A DNA stretch of 53,046 nt, taken from assembly GCA_012519515.1 (NCBI GenBank), contig JAAYQC010000146.1:1-53046 (forward strand). The letters are read 5' to 3'. Shown here one piece after another: positions 7,936 to 19,500 of this stretch (position 1 is the first letter of the stretch; each line of letters begins with the position of its first letter). Under the pieces are notes generated by a model. It was not told where the DNA came from. It saw only the letters and a list, made by a program, of their open reading frames with translations, and ran no database searches. Origin of the DNA: Bacteroidales bacterium. Lineage in GTDB: Bacteria; Bacteroidota; Bacteroidia; Bacteroidales; VadinHA17. The position numbers and the translations under genes were made by a program.

Positions 7936-8184
7936 GATCAAAATAATTTAAATTCACTGACTTTCTATAACACTAAATGTATTAAATAGTCAGGAATTAA
8001 TCAAAAGATTTTGAAGGTTTTTTCGATGTAAATGACAAAAATTTACGTTTAGGTTGAATCGACTATATTATTGGCAGAGAACAAATTAACGATACTGTAC
8101 ACGCCATGTCCAAATAAACTACTCAAACTACTGTCTTTTTTCACGTTTTTTGACCGCTTAAAACGGCCCGCGGTATGCGGTTAG

Positions 8185-8268
8185 CGGTTCAAAATTCAAA
8201 GCAGTTCACGTAAAAAAGTTCAAAGTTCGAGACTAGTCAAAGCAAAAGTTCAAAGTTTGGAGTTCAAG
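8185..8268. repeat. Scattered AGTTCAA heptamer units
   Basis: Units GGTTCAA, ATTCAA, AGTTCAC, AGTTCAA, AGTTCGA, AGTTCAA, GAGTTCAA occur across this stretch in a degenerate head-to-tail way. The same heptamer makes the clean array at 45981-46015. The stretch 7942-8184 before it is AT-rich and holds nothing I can call beyond the HTH gene leader. Confidence 0.5.
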
Positions 8269-8291
8269 CCGCATGCCGCTCGCCGTTCTTT

Positions 8292-8389
8292 CCCTGTGCT
8301 CTGTGCCCTGAGCCCTGAGCCCTGTGCCCTGTGCTTTGTGCCCTGTGCTCTGTGCCCTGTGCTTTGTGCCCTGTGCCCTGAGCCCTGAA
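8292..8389. repeat. 14-copy heptamer tandem array, CCCTGTG type
   Basis: Fourteen uninterrupted 7-nt units fill 98 bases: CCCTGTG (six), CCCTGAG (three), CTCTGTG (two), CTTTGTG (two) and CCCTGAA (one). The period never slips. The same unit reappears on the same strand at 10509-10529, so the two arrays flank the fucosidase gene. An ORF (8324-8518) running through it is a by-product. Confidence 0.9.
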
Positions 8390-8484
8390 CCCCATTTGTG
8401 TATTTTCTGTATTACCTTTATATTGTACCTCTTTTATGTTTTGTCGTTATTGTATCGATCCACTTCTAATTCATTTATTTATGA

Positions 8485-8542
8485 AACCCACATGTATCGC
8501 ATACACAAACACGTATGAATATAATTTTCAAACATGTGGGTT
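8485..8542. promoter_or_regulatory. Inverted repeat upstream of fucosidase gene
   Basis: AACCCACATGT (8485-8495) and ACATGTGGGTT (8532-8542) are perfect 11-bp inverted repeats 36 nt apart. Inside them CATAC/GTATG (8500-8504/8513-8517) forms a nested pair. The element ends 54 nt before the ATG of the GH29 gene. It could be an operator, a cruciform or a structured leader. Confidence 0.6.
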
Positions 8543-8543
8543 C

Positions 8544-8559
8544 CCCCGCTTGAGCGGGG
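8544..8559. other. GC-rich hairpin in fucosidase leader
   Basis: CCCCGC-TTGA-GCGGGG is a perfect 6-bp stem with a tetraloop, directly after the 11-bp inverted repeat and 37 nt before the ATG. It has no T-tract, so it is unlikely to be a terminator. Confidence 0.55.
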
Positions 8560-8596
8560 CAGGCTATCAGACCATTGAAATCAAAATTATATACTG

Positions 8597-10408
8597 ATGA
8601 AAACAACTTTTTCACTTCGAATAATAATACCAATTGCAGTTTTTTTCTCATTGATTACCTTTAGCTATGGTCAGTCTGTTGTAAATGAACGTGCTAAATG
8701 GTTTGTAGATGCCAGATTCGGAATGTTTATCCACTGGGGTGTTTATAGTGGTGCTGAAGGAGTATGGAAAGGTGAAGTTTTAAGAAATGACAATAACTAT
8801 GCGGAGTGGATTCAGTATAGGAATGGTATTGAAAAGAACGAATACCTTAATCTTCTCGAAAGGTTTAACTGGAATGAGATTAATCCGGAAGAATGGGTTA
8901 TTCTGGCAAAGGAATCAGGTATGAAATATGTTGTCCTGACCGCTAAGCATCACGATGGTTTTGCACTCTGGGATAGTAAAGCAAGCAACTATAATATCAC
9001 TGAACATACAAATCCGCCAAGAGATATCTTAAAAGAGCTGGCAATTGCATGTCAGAAACATGGATTGAGAATGGGTATTTATTATTCACATTGGCTAGAC
9101 TGGGAGCATGAATACGGGTGGGACCACTCAAAAGAAGTAACCGGGATTACCAATGAAGATTATGATCGTTACTGGCAGGATAAAGTTATTCCTCAAATGC
9201 GGGAATTAATGTCTGAATATGGTCCCATAGATCTGGTCTGGTTCGATATGTGGATTCACCATTCCAGGACTGTGGTGTCTAAGGAACAGCTCATACAATT
9301 AAAAGGACTTATTCGCGAATTACAGCCAAATTGCCTGATTAATTCACGTTTAGGACTCTCAATTGATGAAGATAGTGATGTGGATTTTCATGAAATGGGG
9401 GATAATCAAATTGGAAATCAGATGCGGGATTTTCCGTGGCAGTCTCCTGCTACCGTATCTCATTCCTGGGGATTTCACAGGAAAGACACTGATTGGAAAT
9501 CAACAACTTCATTGCTTCATTCACTAATTAATAATGTAAGCCTGAATGGTAATTATTTATTAAACATAGGACCCAGGGCCAATGGTGAGGTACCTTATGA
9601 AATAGAAAAACGCTTACATGAAATTGGGAAATGGCTGAAAGTAAATGGTGAATCTATCTATGGTTGTAAGGCATTTGACCTGCCAAAGGATCTTCATGAC
9701 TGGGGTAAAATAACTTCAAAGAAGACAGATACGGGAACTGTATTGTATCTTCATCTGTTTAATTATCCGCTTGGTAATCAATTGTTTCTTGATGGAGTAA
9801 CATCCAGACCGACGCGTATCTATATTCTTGCCGATAGTTTGAAAAGACCTCTTGAATATACCCATAATGGGGCTTCCACTACTATTATCCTGCCAGATCA
9901 TGCTCCCGATCCCTTTGTGTCTGTTATAGCTTTGGAATACAGTGGAAAACCTCAAATATCTGATGGTTTGGTTGCAAAAAACATGGATGGAGGCTACTCT
10001 TTGTTGCCCTGGAATATAACCGGATCCAGAGATCCCTTAAAAATAATCAATAAACAGCGCGGGGGCACAGTTCCCTCACATATTGTTATTAATGAACAGA
10101 CTAAGCTAAAGTGGAATATATATGTGGATGAGCCATGCTCAAAAACAATTGATGTGTCTTACAGTTATCAGGGTGCAACAGAAAGAAACACAATAGTTCT
10201 AAGAGCAGCAGGAAAAGAAATTTCGCACAAGGTTTCCGCAACCGGGAAAACTGTTGGCGAACCCAACTCCGACTGGATAATTGATAATTTCAAATCACAC
10301 CGCTTGGGAACTATCAACTTCAGTAAAGCCGGCTACTATGAAATAGAGCTGGAAATAAAACCCGAGAAAAATGAAAATATAAAATTTCAATGGGTTTGGG
10401 TTAATTAA
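8597..10408 (+). CDS. Secreted alpha-L-fucosidase, GH29
   Basis: The signal peptide MKTTFSLRIIIPIAVFFSLITFSYGQ precedes a GH29 (beta/alpha)8 catalytic domain. It opens with WFVDARFGMFIHWGVYS, followed by KYVVLTAKHHDGFALWDS, the paired-His segment of the active site. GPIDLVWFDMW carries the expected nucleophile Asp (about residue 216). The ~300-residue catalytic part is followed by a beta-sandwich region (about 380-603) with a C-terminal strand-rich module that may bind carbohydrate; total length 603 fits the family. The enzyme would release terminal L-fucose from glycans in the periplasm or outside. The gene stands alone, with no SusC/D pair visible, and is flanked by CCCTGTG heptamer arrays. 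Confidence 0.92.
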   Translation: MKTTFSLRIIIPIAVFFSLITFSYGQSVVNERAKWFVDARFGMFIHWGVYSGAEGVWKGEVLRNDNNYAEWIQYRNGIEKNEYLNLLERFNWNEINPEEWVILAKESGMKYVVLTAKHHDGFALWDSKASNYNITEHTNPPRDILKELAIACQKHGLRMGIYYSHWLDWEHEYGWDHSKEVTGITNEDYDRYWQDKVIPQMRELMSEYGPIDLVWFDMWIHHSRTVVSKEQLIQLKGLIRELQPNCLINSRLGLSIDEDSDVDFHEMGDNQIGNQMRDFPWQSPATVSHSWGFHRKDTDWKSTTSLLHSLINNVSLNGNYLLNIGPRANGEVPYEIEKRLHEIGKWLKVNGESIYGCKAFDLPKDLHDWGKITSKKTDTGTVLYLHLFNYPLGNQLFLDGVTSRPTRIYILADSLKRPLEYTHNGASTTIILPDHAPDPFVSVIALEYSGKPQISDGLVAKNMDGGYSLLPWNITGSRDPLKIINKQRGGTVPSHIVINEQTKLKWNIYVDEPCSKTIDVSYSYQGATERNTIVLRAAGKEISHKVSATGKTVGEPNSDWIIDNFKSHRLGTINFSKAGYYEIELEIKPEKNENIKFQWVWVN

Positions 10409-10449
10409 TTTCCCTTCACGTTCAGGGTTTAGTGCCGCCAAAAGCCTCA

Positions 10450-10532
10450 TTGTAAGAGACTTGCAAGACCTGCATGACTTGCACGACCTGCAAGACCTGG
10501 TCACTGCCCCCTGCGCCCTGTGCCCTGCGCCC
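10450..10532. repeat. Dispersed composite repeat, copy E, plus CCCTGCG heptamers
   Basis: CTCATTGTAAGAGACTTGCAAGAC matches the core of the dispersed element. It runs into four 9-mers (TTGCAAGAC, CTGCATGAC, TTGCACGAC, CTGCAAGAC; 10461-10496) and then the heptamers CCCTGCG, CCCTGTG, CCCTGCG (10509-10529). The last C-run abuts the stop codon of the giant gene. No separate terminator for either convergent gene is visible in this 124-bp gap. Confidence 0.75.
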
Positions 10533-13500
10533 CTAGTGCAGCAACGTCACATTCCCCACCATCTTGAACGGCTGTCCGTCGGCATATTTTCCTTCAACGT
10601 ACCACACATACACTCCCTGCTGGCAGAGATTACCCTTGTAGTATCCGTTCCACGGGATATTGATATCGTGGCTTTCGAATATCAGCACTCCAAGCCTGTT
10701 GAATACCTGCAGCTTGTAGTTAGTCACCTTCTGCCTTATAGGCGGGAAGAAGAACTGGTCTATCTCGATGCCTCCTGTCGGGAGGTCGGTCCTTTCGATC
10801 GGACCGGTCTTGTTCGGCGTGAACACCGTGGCAAACCTGATCTCCCCTACCGGCTCGACAGTCACTCCGGGCGACAGCTTGTACATATCCGAACAACCGT
10901 TCTCAGAGTAAGCCCAGAGGGTTATGTCGTATACACCTTCTTCCATATACCTGTGGTACGGCTCCTTCACCTTAGAGGTATCGCCGTCGCCAAAGTGCCA
11001 CAGATACGATGAGGCTCCCTGACTCAGGTTGAAGCACCTCACCCTTTCATCATTCACATATACCATCGGCGGGGTAATCTCGAAGTAAGCCTTGGGCGAA
11101 GGCCAAGCCTCAACCACCTGGGAATAATTCGAGGTGCCACCCGGACCATTCACCACAAGCTCTATCCTGTAGATACCGGGAGTGAAGTAAGTATAGGTCG
11201 GGTTCTTGGCCGTCGATACGCTTCCGTCGCCGAAATCCCAGTGATATGTCGTACCCGGCACTTCAGTATGGAGCGATGTGTTGTTGATATCTATATACAA
11301 GGGTGCGCATCCCGACGGTATCGTATCGAAGTTTGCCACGGGAGGCGGAGGAACGACCATTATATCACGACTTACACTGTCGGAGCAATGTTCGTTCGAG
11401 GCAATAAGCATTACGGTGTAAGTTCCTACATCAGTATAGTTGTGATGCGGATTCTCTTCCGTGGAAGTGGAATTATCGCCAAACCTCCAGAGCCAGTCCC
11501 ATGCACCTTCGTTGGTCGTATTGCTGAACTGAACCGGATTTCCTGCCGGATCAAACACCTGGTTAACAGGATTGGCTGTGAACCCGGGCAGAGGTGTCGG
11601 CATTACCGTTATGTCGAAAGTCTTCGTATCGACACAGTTGTAGAATGATGTGGTTGTAAGCCTTACCGTATGCACCACGGGTGCCGTCGTTAAATTGATA
11701 TATGGGTGCGTTGACAGATTGCTTCCGTATCCCGATATGCCGTCGCCATAGTCCCAGAAGTACCTGGTGGCGCCCGGAAGCGCTGTAAAGCTTATTGAAT
11801 TGCCCGAACAGACAACATCCGTGCTGGGTGTGAAGCTTGCATCAATTGACGGGTAAACGGTAATCATAATGCTCTGCTCGGCAAAACAGCCACCTGCCGA
11901 TCTCACCCTGAGTTTCACTATGAAGTATTCAATGGAACCGGGATCGTTGTTCACGAAAGTATGAACAGGATTCTCATTTGATGAATCGAGAGGCGATCCA
12001 TCGCCGAAATCCCACCACCATTCCTCTATTCCGGTCATATCCTTGCTGAAATTGACTGTGAGAGGCGTACATCCGTACTCCACATCCTGAGTGAACTCAG
12101 CCGAAGGATAGTCGACTGTTACTGTCAGATCGTCGTTGGCGGTACATCCGTTGCTGTCGGTAACCCTGTAATTGAGAACGTACGAACCGTTGATGTACGA
12201 TGAGAAGGTAGGAGCCTGAACCGTATAGCTGTTCAGAGGACCAACATCACCTGTCCAGCGGTGCTGCGACCATGTGCCTGAACCTCCTGTCGGATTGCCG
12301 TCAATCACGAGCGGAACACCTCCGCAGGCTGCAAGCGGATCGATGCCGCTGAAATCCACTACCGGATTCTCGTTGACAGTGAGAACAACCTCATTGCTGT
12401 ATGTGGTTGAACAAATAGTACTGAGCGCCAGTCTATAACGGTAGCCGTTCATCGATACGGGCACATTCATTATTGAAAGTTGCTGTGTTGTTGCACCCAG
12501 ATATGTAGCATCGTCGCTTATGTCGGTCCAGCCCGATCCGGTGTTCAGCTGCCATTGCAGCGATGTATAGCCCTCACCATTGGCGATAAAGTTTGTTGAA
12601 CTGTTCTCACAGATGGTCCTCGGCTGAGGTTGTGTTGTAACAGAAGGAGGACTGATCACCCTCAGAATGGCAAAGTTGGTGTTCACGGGTACTCCGCAGA
12701 CTCCCGAAGCCACTGCCCTGAATATCCATCCGTTGAATGTAAGCTGGGCATCGGTTACGGCAAGTGTTGCTGTAGTGGAACCGCTGAAGTATGAGTCATC
12801 CGACATCAGCTCAAATCCCGTACCCTTGTTTACATACCACTGCCAGTTAACCCCGCTGCCCTCTGCAGAAACTTCAAATGATGCATCCTGACCAAGGCAG
12901 ATAGTTGAATCCTTTGGATGAAGAGTTATCTCGGGAGCAGTGTTTACTGTCAATGTTGCATCGTCGGATGTAACAGTCGTTCCGCAACCGCTAACCTCAA
13001 CATGGTAAACATATCCACTCATTCCCCTTACTGTATTGAATACCTGAAGGGTTGGCGTCAATGAACCGGAATAGCTGCCGCCGTCTGTTACAGGAACGGG
13101 TCCTGTACCTGAATTATCATCTACAAACCATTGGTAGCTAAGGTTAGTTCCCGTTGCTGTCACTCTGAAGCTTGCAGGAGTGAACTCACACACTGCAGGC
13201 GAAGGAGTAAATGATGTTATCACCGGCAGATCGCTTACAATCACTTCGGCGGTGCCGCTGAGACCGGGCGAAGGCTCGGTAACGTCACAGCCATTGGCAT
13301 CCATAACGCTTATAAGACTGTAAGTTGTGCTAACCGCAGGTGTGACAATTATATCATCACCACTGTTGTAATCCAGTATTTCACCGTGGTTGGCAATATT
13401 AATCCTGAACGGACCCGTGCCGCTGAGCATTGTTACTTTTATAACAGCGCTTTCCCCGGGACATATCGTTGCACCTCCGGTAAGGAAGGCAACGGGACGC

Positions 13501-16500
13501 GGGTTAACAAGCACTTCCACAACATTACTGTACACCGGCAAGCATGTTCCGGAAGTGACCATTCTCCTGTAGTACTGTGTATAGGTGGCCCCTGACGGCG
13601 GTGTATATTCGCTAGCATTTGCATTGGCCGCGATGTTAATGAAAGGTCCGGCTGCATTGGTCGACGACTGCCACTGGTAGACATAGGAGCCGGGACCGCC
13701 TGCAGGAGCTGTCACTTCTGTGATCGGATCAGGATTATCACCGTAACAAAGTATCTGGTTGTCCTCAACCGAACCCGGAGTCAGGTCATCGGGCTGAGTG
13801 ATATTAATCACTGCCTGAGCGGAACAGCCGTTGGCATCGACAACTGTTACTCTTACCAGTCCGGCGCCTGCATTAAAGAAAGTCAGTGAGTTGAATCCGT
13901 AGCCCGACACAGTGCCTCCTGTAGTGTTGTCATCTACCACGAAGTTGTAAGGCATTGTTCCGCCCGAAGCATAGAATGTGCCCATGCCATCAGTGTCACC
14001 AAAGCAGTCTAAAACAATGTCTCCCGTGGTTGACATTTCAAGCGGAAGCGGTTCGGTTATCAGCAGGTTCGGATAGAGTATAACCGAACAATCAGTATGC
14101 TCCGCATCCCTCATCCTGACATCATAGCTGCCGGGTGAGAGGTTGCTGAAACTGCCGGATGCAGGTTGCCAGCTGCCTCCTCCGTTAATTGAATAGTCAT
14201 ATGTACCATAACCGCCAAGCGGATTGCTAATGGTAATCGTTCCGTCATCAAAGCCATTGCAGGATACCTCGGTCTTGCTTACCGTTGCCGACAGCATAGC
14301 GGGCTGTGTGATGAGATAGGCATTGTTGAGAACAATTATACATTCCGTATGAGCGGCATCCCTGATAAGGATGTTGTAGCTGCCCGCCATCAGGTTCGTA
14401 AATATTCCTGTTGAATTCCATGATCCGCCACCGTTGATGCTGTAATCGTATGTACCATATCCGCCGGTTGCGCCGGTAATCGTAATAGTACCGTCATTAC
14501 CGCCGAAACATGAAACATTCGTACTGCCAATTGTCGCCGCCAGCTGTGCCGGCTCTGTAATTTCCATTGCCGGATCGAGAACCACCACGCATAGAGGATT
14601 GGCTGCATCCCTGATACTGACTTCGTACGATGCAGGTGAAAGGTTGCTGAAAGTACCATATCCCTGCCAGCTTGTTCCGTTGATGCTGTATTGGTATGTA
14701 CCGTAGCCTCCTGAAGGATTGGTGATGCTGATTGTACCGTTATTGGCTCCGTAACACGTAACGGCTGTGCTAAGCACAGTGGCAGACAACTCATCCGGTT
14801 CAGTAATCTCCAGATCAGGATTGAGAACTATCACACACAAGGTCTGAGCAAGATCGCGTATCTGAACATCGTAACTTCCGGGAGTCAGTCCGGTGAAACT
14901 GCCTGACAGATGCCAGCTGCTTCCTCCGTCAATTGAATATTCATATGTACCATAGCCTCCTGTTGGATTGGTGATACTGATTGTACCGTCATCCGCTCCG
15001 AAACAGGTCAGATTGGTGCGTGTGACATTTGCCGCGAGGATTGCAGGCTCGCTTATCCTGAATGAACCGTTAAGAACAACCACGCATGAAGTATGGGCTG
15101 CATCGCGTATCTGTACATTGTAGTAACCCGGGACAAGCGAGCTGAAGTTGCCGTTGTCCTGCCAGTCAAGACCTCCATTGATACTGTACTGGTATGTTCC
15201 GTAACCGCCCTGAGGATCGGTGATTGTAATTGTCCCGTCGCCGGCACCGTAACACGTTACCGGAGTGCCATCCACCGTTGCCGACAATTTTGCCGGCTGG
15301 GTTATTTCCAGCGCCGGATCAAGGATTATGGAGCAGGCAATATTTGCTGCATCCCTTATTCTTACATCGTAGCTTCCAGGAGCCAGGTAGTTGAAGATAC
15401 CTGAGTTCTGCCATGCAGCGCCTCCGTTGATTGTATACTGGTAGCTGCCGTATCCTCCGGTGGCTCCCGTGATCTCTATCCTGCCGTCATTGGCGCCGTT
15501 GCATGTAACAGGAATGGCGTCAACACTGGCAGAAAGAACCGCGGGTTCAGTAATTTCCAGGGCAGCATCAAGGATAATAACGCATGTCTGATGAGCTCTG
15601 TCGCGTATCCTTACATCATATAAGCCGGGGCTGAGATTGATGATGCTTCCTGAAGACTGCCAGTCAATTCCGCCGTTAAAGCTGTAATCATAGCTGCCAT
15701 AGCCGCCGGAAGGAGATGATATAACTATCCTGCCGTCATTTGCGCCGAAACAGCTTATATCTGTCTTATCCACCACTGCTGAAAGAACGGCTGGTTCGGT
15801 AATAAGAACTGATGGATTCAGTATTGTTTCACATGCCTGATTGGCCGCATCCCTCATCCTGACATCATAGCTGCCGGGTGCAAGGTCGCTGAAACTGCTT
15901 CCAGCCTGCCAGGTGCTGCCTCCATCATTTGAAAACTCATATGTACCATAGCCTCCCGTTGGATTATTTATGGTAATTATACCGTCATCCGCTCCGTTAC
16001 AGCTAACCATTGTCGTTGCTATCACACCGTGAAGAACATTCGGCTGAGTGATCTGAAGTGAATTATTGAGAACGACTATACATGAGGGATGAGCCTCATC
16101 GCGTGTTATAACATTGTAATAACCCGGTGCCAGGCCGGTGAAGTTGCCTGACGACTGCCAGGTACCACCTCCGTTGATGCTGAATTCATATGTCCCGTAT
16201 CCGCCCTGAGGATCGCTGATGGTGATCGTGCCATCATTGGCGCCGTAACATGTCACCGCAGTACTGGCAACAGTTGCAGTCAGTTTATCCGGTTGGGTAA
16301 TCTCCAGGTCAGGATCGAGAACTACTTCGCAGTTAACATCAGCTACATCCCTTATCCTCACATCATATGTTCCGGGAGTCAGGCCATTGAAAGTGGGGGT
16401 TGTCTGCCACGTTGAACCTCCGTTCACTGAATATGTATAAACGCCTGTTCCGCCAAGCTGATTCGATATGGTTATTATACCGTCATTGGCACCGTTGCAT

Positions 16501-19500
16501 GTAACATTTACCGAAGCCACATCAGCGGTGATGGGATCCGCCTGGTTTATCGTAGCTGCAGGAAGGACAACAATACACAAAGGATAAGCCCTGTCCCTGA
16601 TCCTGACTTCATAAGTGCCAGGACTCAGATCGCTGAAGCTTCCCGTAGGCTGCCATTCATGTCCGCCGTCAATGCTGTAATCATAAGTTCCGTAACCACC
16701 GACCGGATTGGATATGGTTATCCTTCCGTTGTTCGATCCGTTGCATGAAACATCAACCGTTGTAATCACTGCATTCAGCTCAGCCGGTTGCGTTATGACC
16801 ACATTCGGATTCAGTGTTTTCTCGCAATGTGGATTAGCCGCATCCCTTATCCGGACCTCATAGTTTCCGGGGGCAAGGTCGTTGAAAGTGCCCGCCGGCT
16901 GCCAGTTCAGACCGTCGTCAATGGTGTATTCATATGTTCCGTATCCTCCGCTTGCACCTGAAATTATGATGCTGCCGTCAGCGGCGCCGTAACATGTTAC
17001 CGGACTGCTATCTACGGTTGCATTCAGCGGCTGCGGCTGTGTAAGGGTGATATTGGCCGTTGCCGAACATCCCTTTGAATCGTTGACCGTAACAGCATAA
17101 TAGCCTTCGCTGAGTCCTGATATATCCTCAGTGGGTGCCGTGAATCCATTGGGTCCCGTCCATGATATGCCGAATGGTTCGGTTCCTCCGGTAATGGTCA
17201 TATCGATCTCACCTGTAGGTACATTATAGCATGTCAGGTTGGTTCCGGCCAGTGAGAGCGAAGGCGGCTGGTTAACGTTGATAGTTGCCGAACCTGACAG
17301 CTCTCCCTCGCAATTGTTATGGTCGGTGAGCGATGTCAGAGTGTAGGTTGATGTAACCAGCGGCGAAACACTCACCGTATAGACGTTGTTCGGATGATTG
17401 GTAACCACAATATCAGGATTCACCCCGTCACCATAGGAGAAGTTGTAGGGAGCAACTCCGGTAAATGTCATCGTGAGTGTTGCAGAGTTGCCGCGGCAGA
17501 GTTCTCCGACTCCGCTGATTATACCCGTCGGTTTCGGGAAATAAGTTATTGTGGTACTTCCCGTTCCGGCAGCAGTGCATCCGGTGGCATCACTTACGCT
17601 CACTATGGAGTATGTTCCGGCCAGAGTTGCATTTATGATATATGGGTTGTCGCTCGTGTGTACCGGAGTTTGGTTAACACCGTTTATTGCATAGGTAAAA
17701 TCGAAGGGCGCCGTTCCAATGAATGACACGCTCAGCGGTCTGCTTTCTCCGTCGCACATGTTTCCTCCGTTGCTGATATTGGCTGAAGGAAGAGGATTGA
17801 CGGTTACCGAGAAAGGATTATGATTGGTGACGCATCCGGCGATATTAGTCTCACGTACCATGATTGTTCCGCCCACATTTCCAAAAAGCACCGATATGCT
17901 GTTTGCCGAAGGATTGCCAATTATTGCCGCTCCGCCGGGAAGTGTCCAACTGTAGGTTGAACCAGCCCTGAAGCTTACGCTGTATGTATGGGTAGTGTAT
18001 GCGCAAACTACCGGATCACCGGTGATATCCTCGGGTGCAGCGCTTTCCCATACCTGGACCGGCAGTGAGAAAGGATCGCCTGAACAACCGAGCGAGTTGG
18101 TTTCATAAACAGTTATATTCCCCGTGCCTGGCGTGGCAGCGGCTCTTATCATTATTGCACTGGTGTTGTAGTCTAATGTCTTGATGCCCACAGCCGGATC
18201 GACTGTCCAGTGGTACGTAGACCCGGATGTCGGTGTTACGGTGTAAGAAACGGGAAAATCATCAACACAGAGATCGGTCCTGCCGGATATTGCAGGAGGC
18301 AATGGCTCCGGATTGATTGTAATGACAACAGGAGTTTCATTACCCGAACAACCATCTGCGCTTACCGGGATGATTTTATAGGTTGCAGTTATCGGATCAG
18401 AACTAAGATTGTCAATGATGTCGGTTATATGCAAGGTTCCTGCCGGATCGGCGGCCACATCGACTCCTGCCGTTCCCTGAACCGTTCCGTTGCTGATAGT
18501 CGGTAAATTCCAGTTGAACAGAGTTCCTGCCGGTGTGTTGGCAGGAATAAGAAGTATCTCATGGTTTATAGCTACACCTGAGCAGACGGTCTTGACCTGC
18601 CCGGGCGCTACCACCGGCTGGGGACGGATTATCATCACCACGTCGACCGGATCACCGAAACAGTCAGGAGCCAGTACCGGCTGTACACGATAGGTAACAG
18701 ACTTGTTGACACCTGTATAGTTTTCGTAAATATCGCCCGACAGGAATGTTGCCGCCGCGTTTGCATCCGGAATAACGGCATTTGTAGCTGCCGGTGTCAG
18801 GCCACTTTCATAATTGACCGATATGATATTGTAATGTGACGGCGTTACCGATCCGGCTGCTTCTTTCAGAACAAGTCCTATGGCAGTGTTGCTGCAGGCA
18901 TAGTCGCCGAGGTTCGGATCGAGGACAGGTTCGGAACCGACATTAATCACAACATCGACAGGCTGACCCGTGCATCCGTTATAGTAAGGAGTTATGGTAT
19001 AGGTTGCTGTACCGACCTGACCAAGGGTATTAACGAAGGTATCTGTAATATTTGCCGATGAAGCTACACCGCGTGCCGTTCCTCCCGTGAATGCGGGATC
19101 GGAGGGATTAAGTGTCGGGGCACTCCATGTGAAAGTGACACCGGCGGAAGGATTGGTGAAATTATCAAGCCCGATTTCGAAGTCAAGGGCATTACCTGAA
19201 CATGCGCTGGTGACCTGATCCGGACTTATTACCGGCTCCGGCTTTACAACAATGGTAATGTCGGCCGGGTTACCTTCACAGCCCCCTGCGCTCACCGGAA
19301 TTACTGTGTAAACCACGTTGACGTTCGCTGAAGTGGTGTTGATCCAGGCATCATCAGCAATTGAAGAGGCCGGGAGCAGGGAACCGGTAGCGGGGGAACC
19401 CGCTGAAGCTATAAGTCCGTTTGAATTAATGGCTGTTATCGTGTATGTTGCCGCTGCAACACCACTTGCATTGACGGCAAGTGTTATGCCGGTCGCTCCG

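Noticed and set aside
8324-8518. 64-residue ORF (MPCALCPVLCAL...)
   Set aside because: It is a translation of the CCCTGTG heptamer array.
8485-8542. Inverted repeats as ends of an invertible promoter
   Set aside because: Only 36 bp between 11-bp arms and no invertase gene; known Bacteroides invertible promoters span longer segments. Kept as operator/leader candidate instead.
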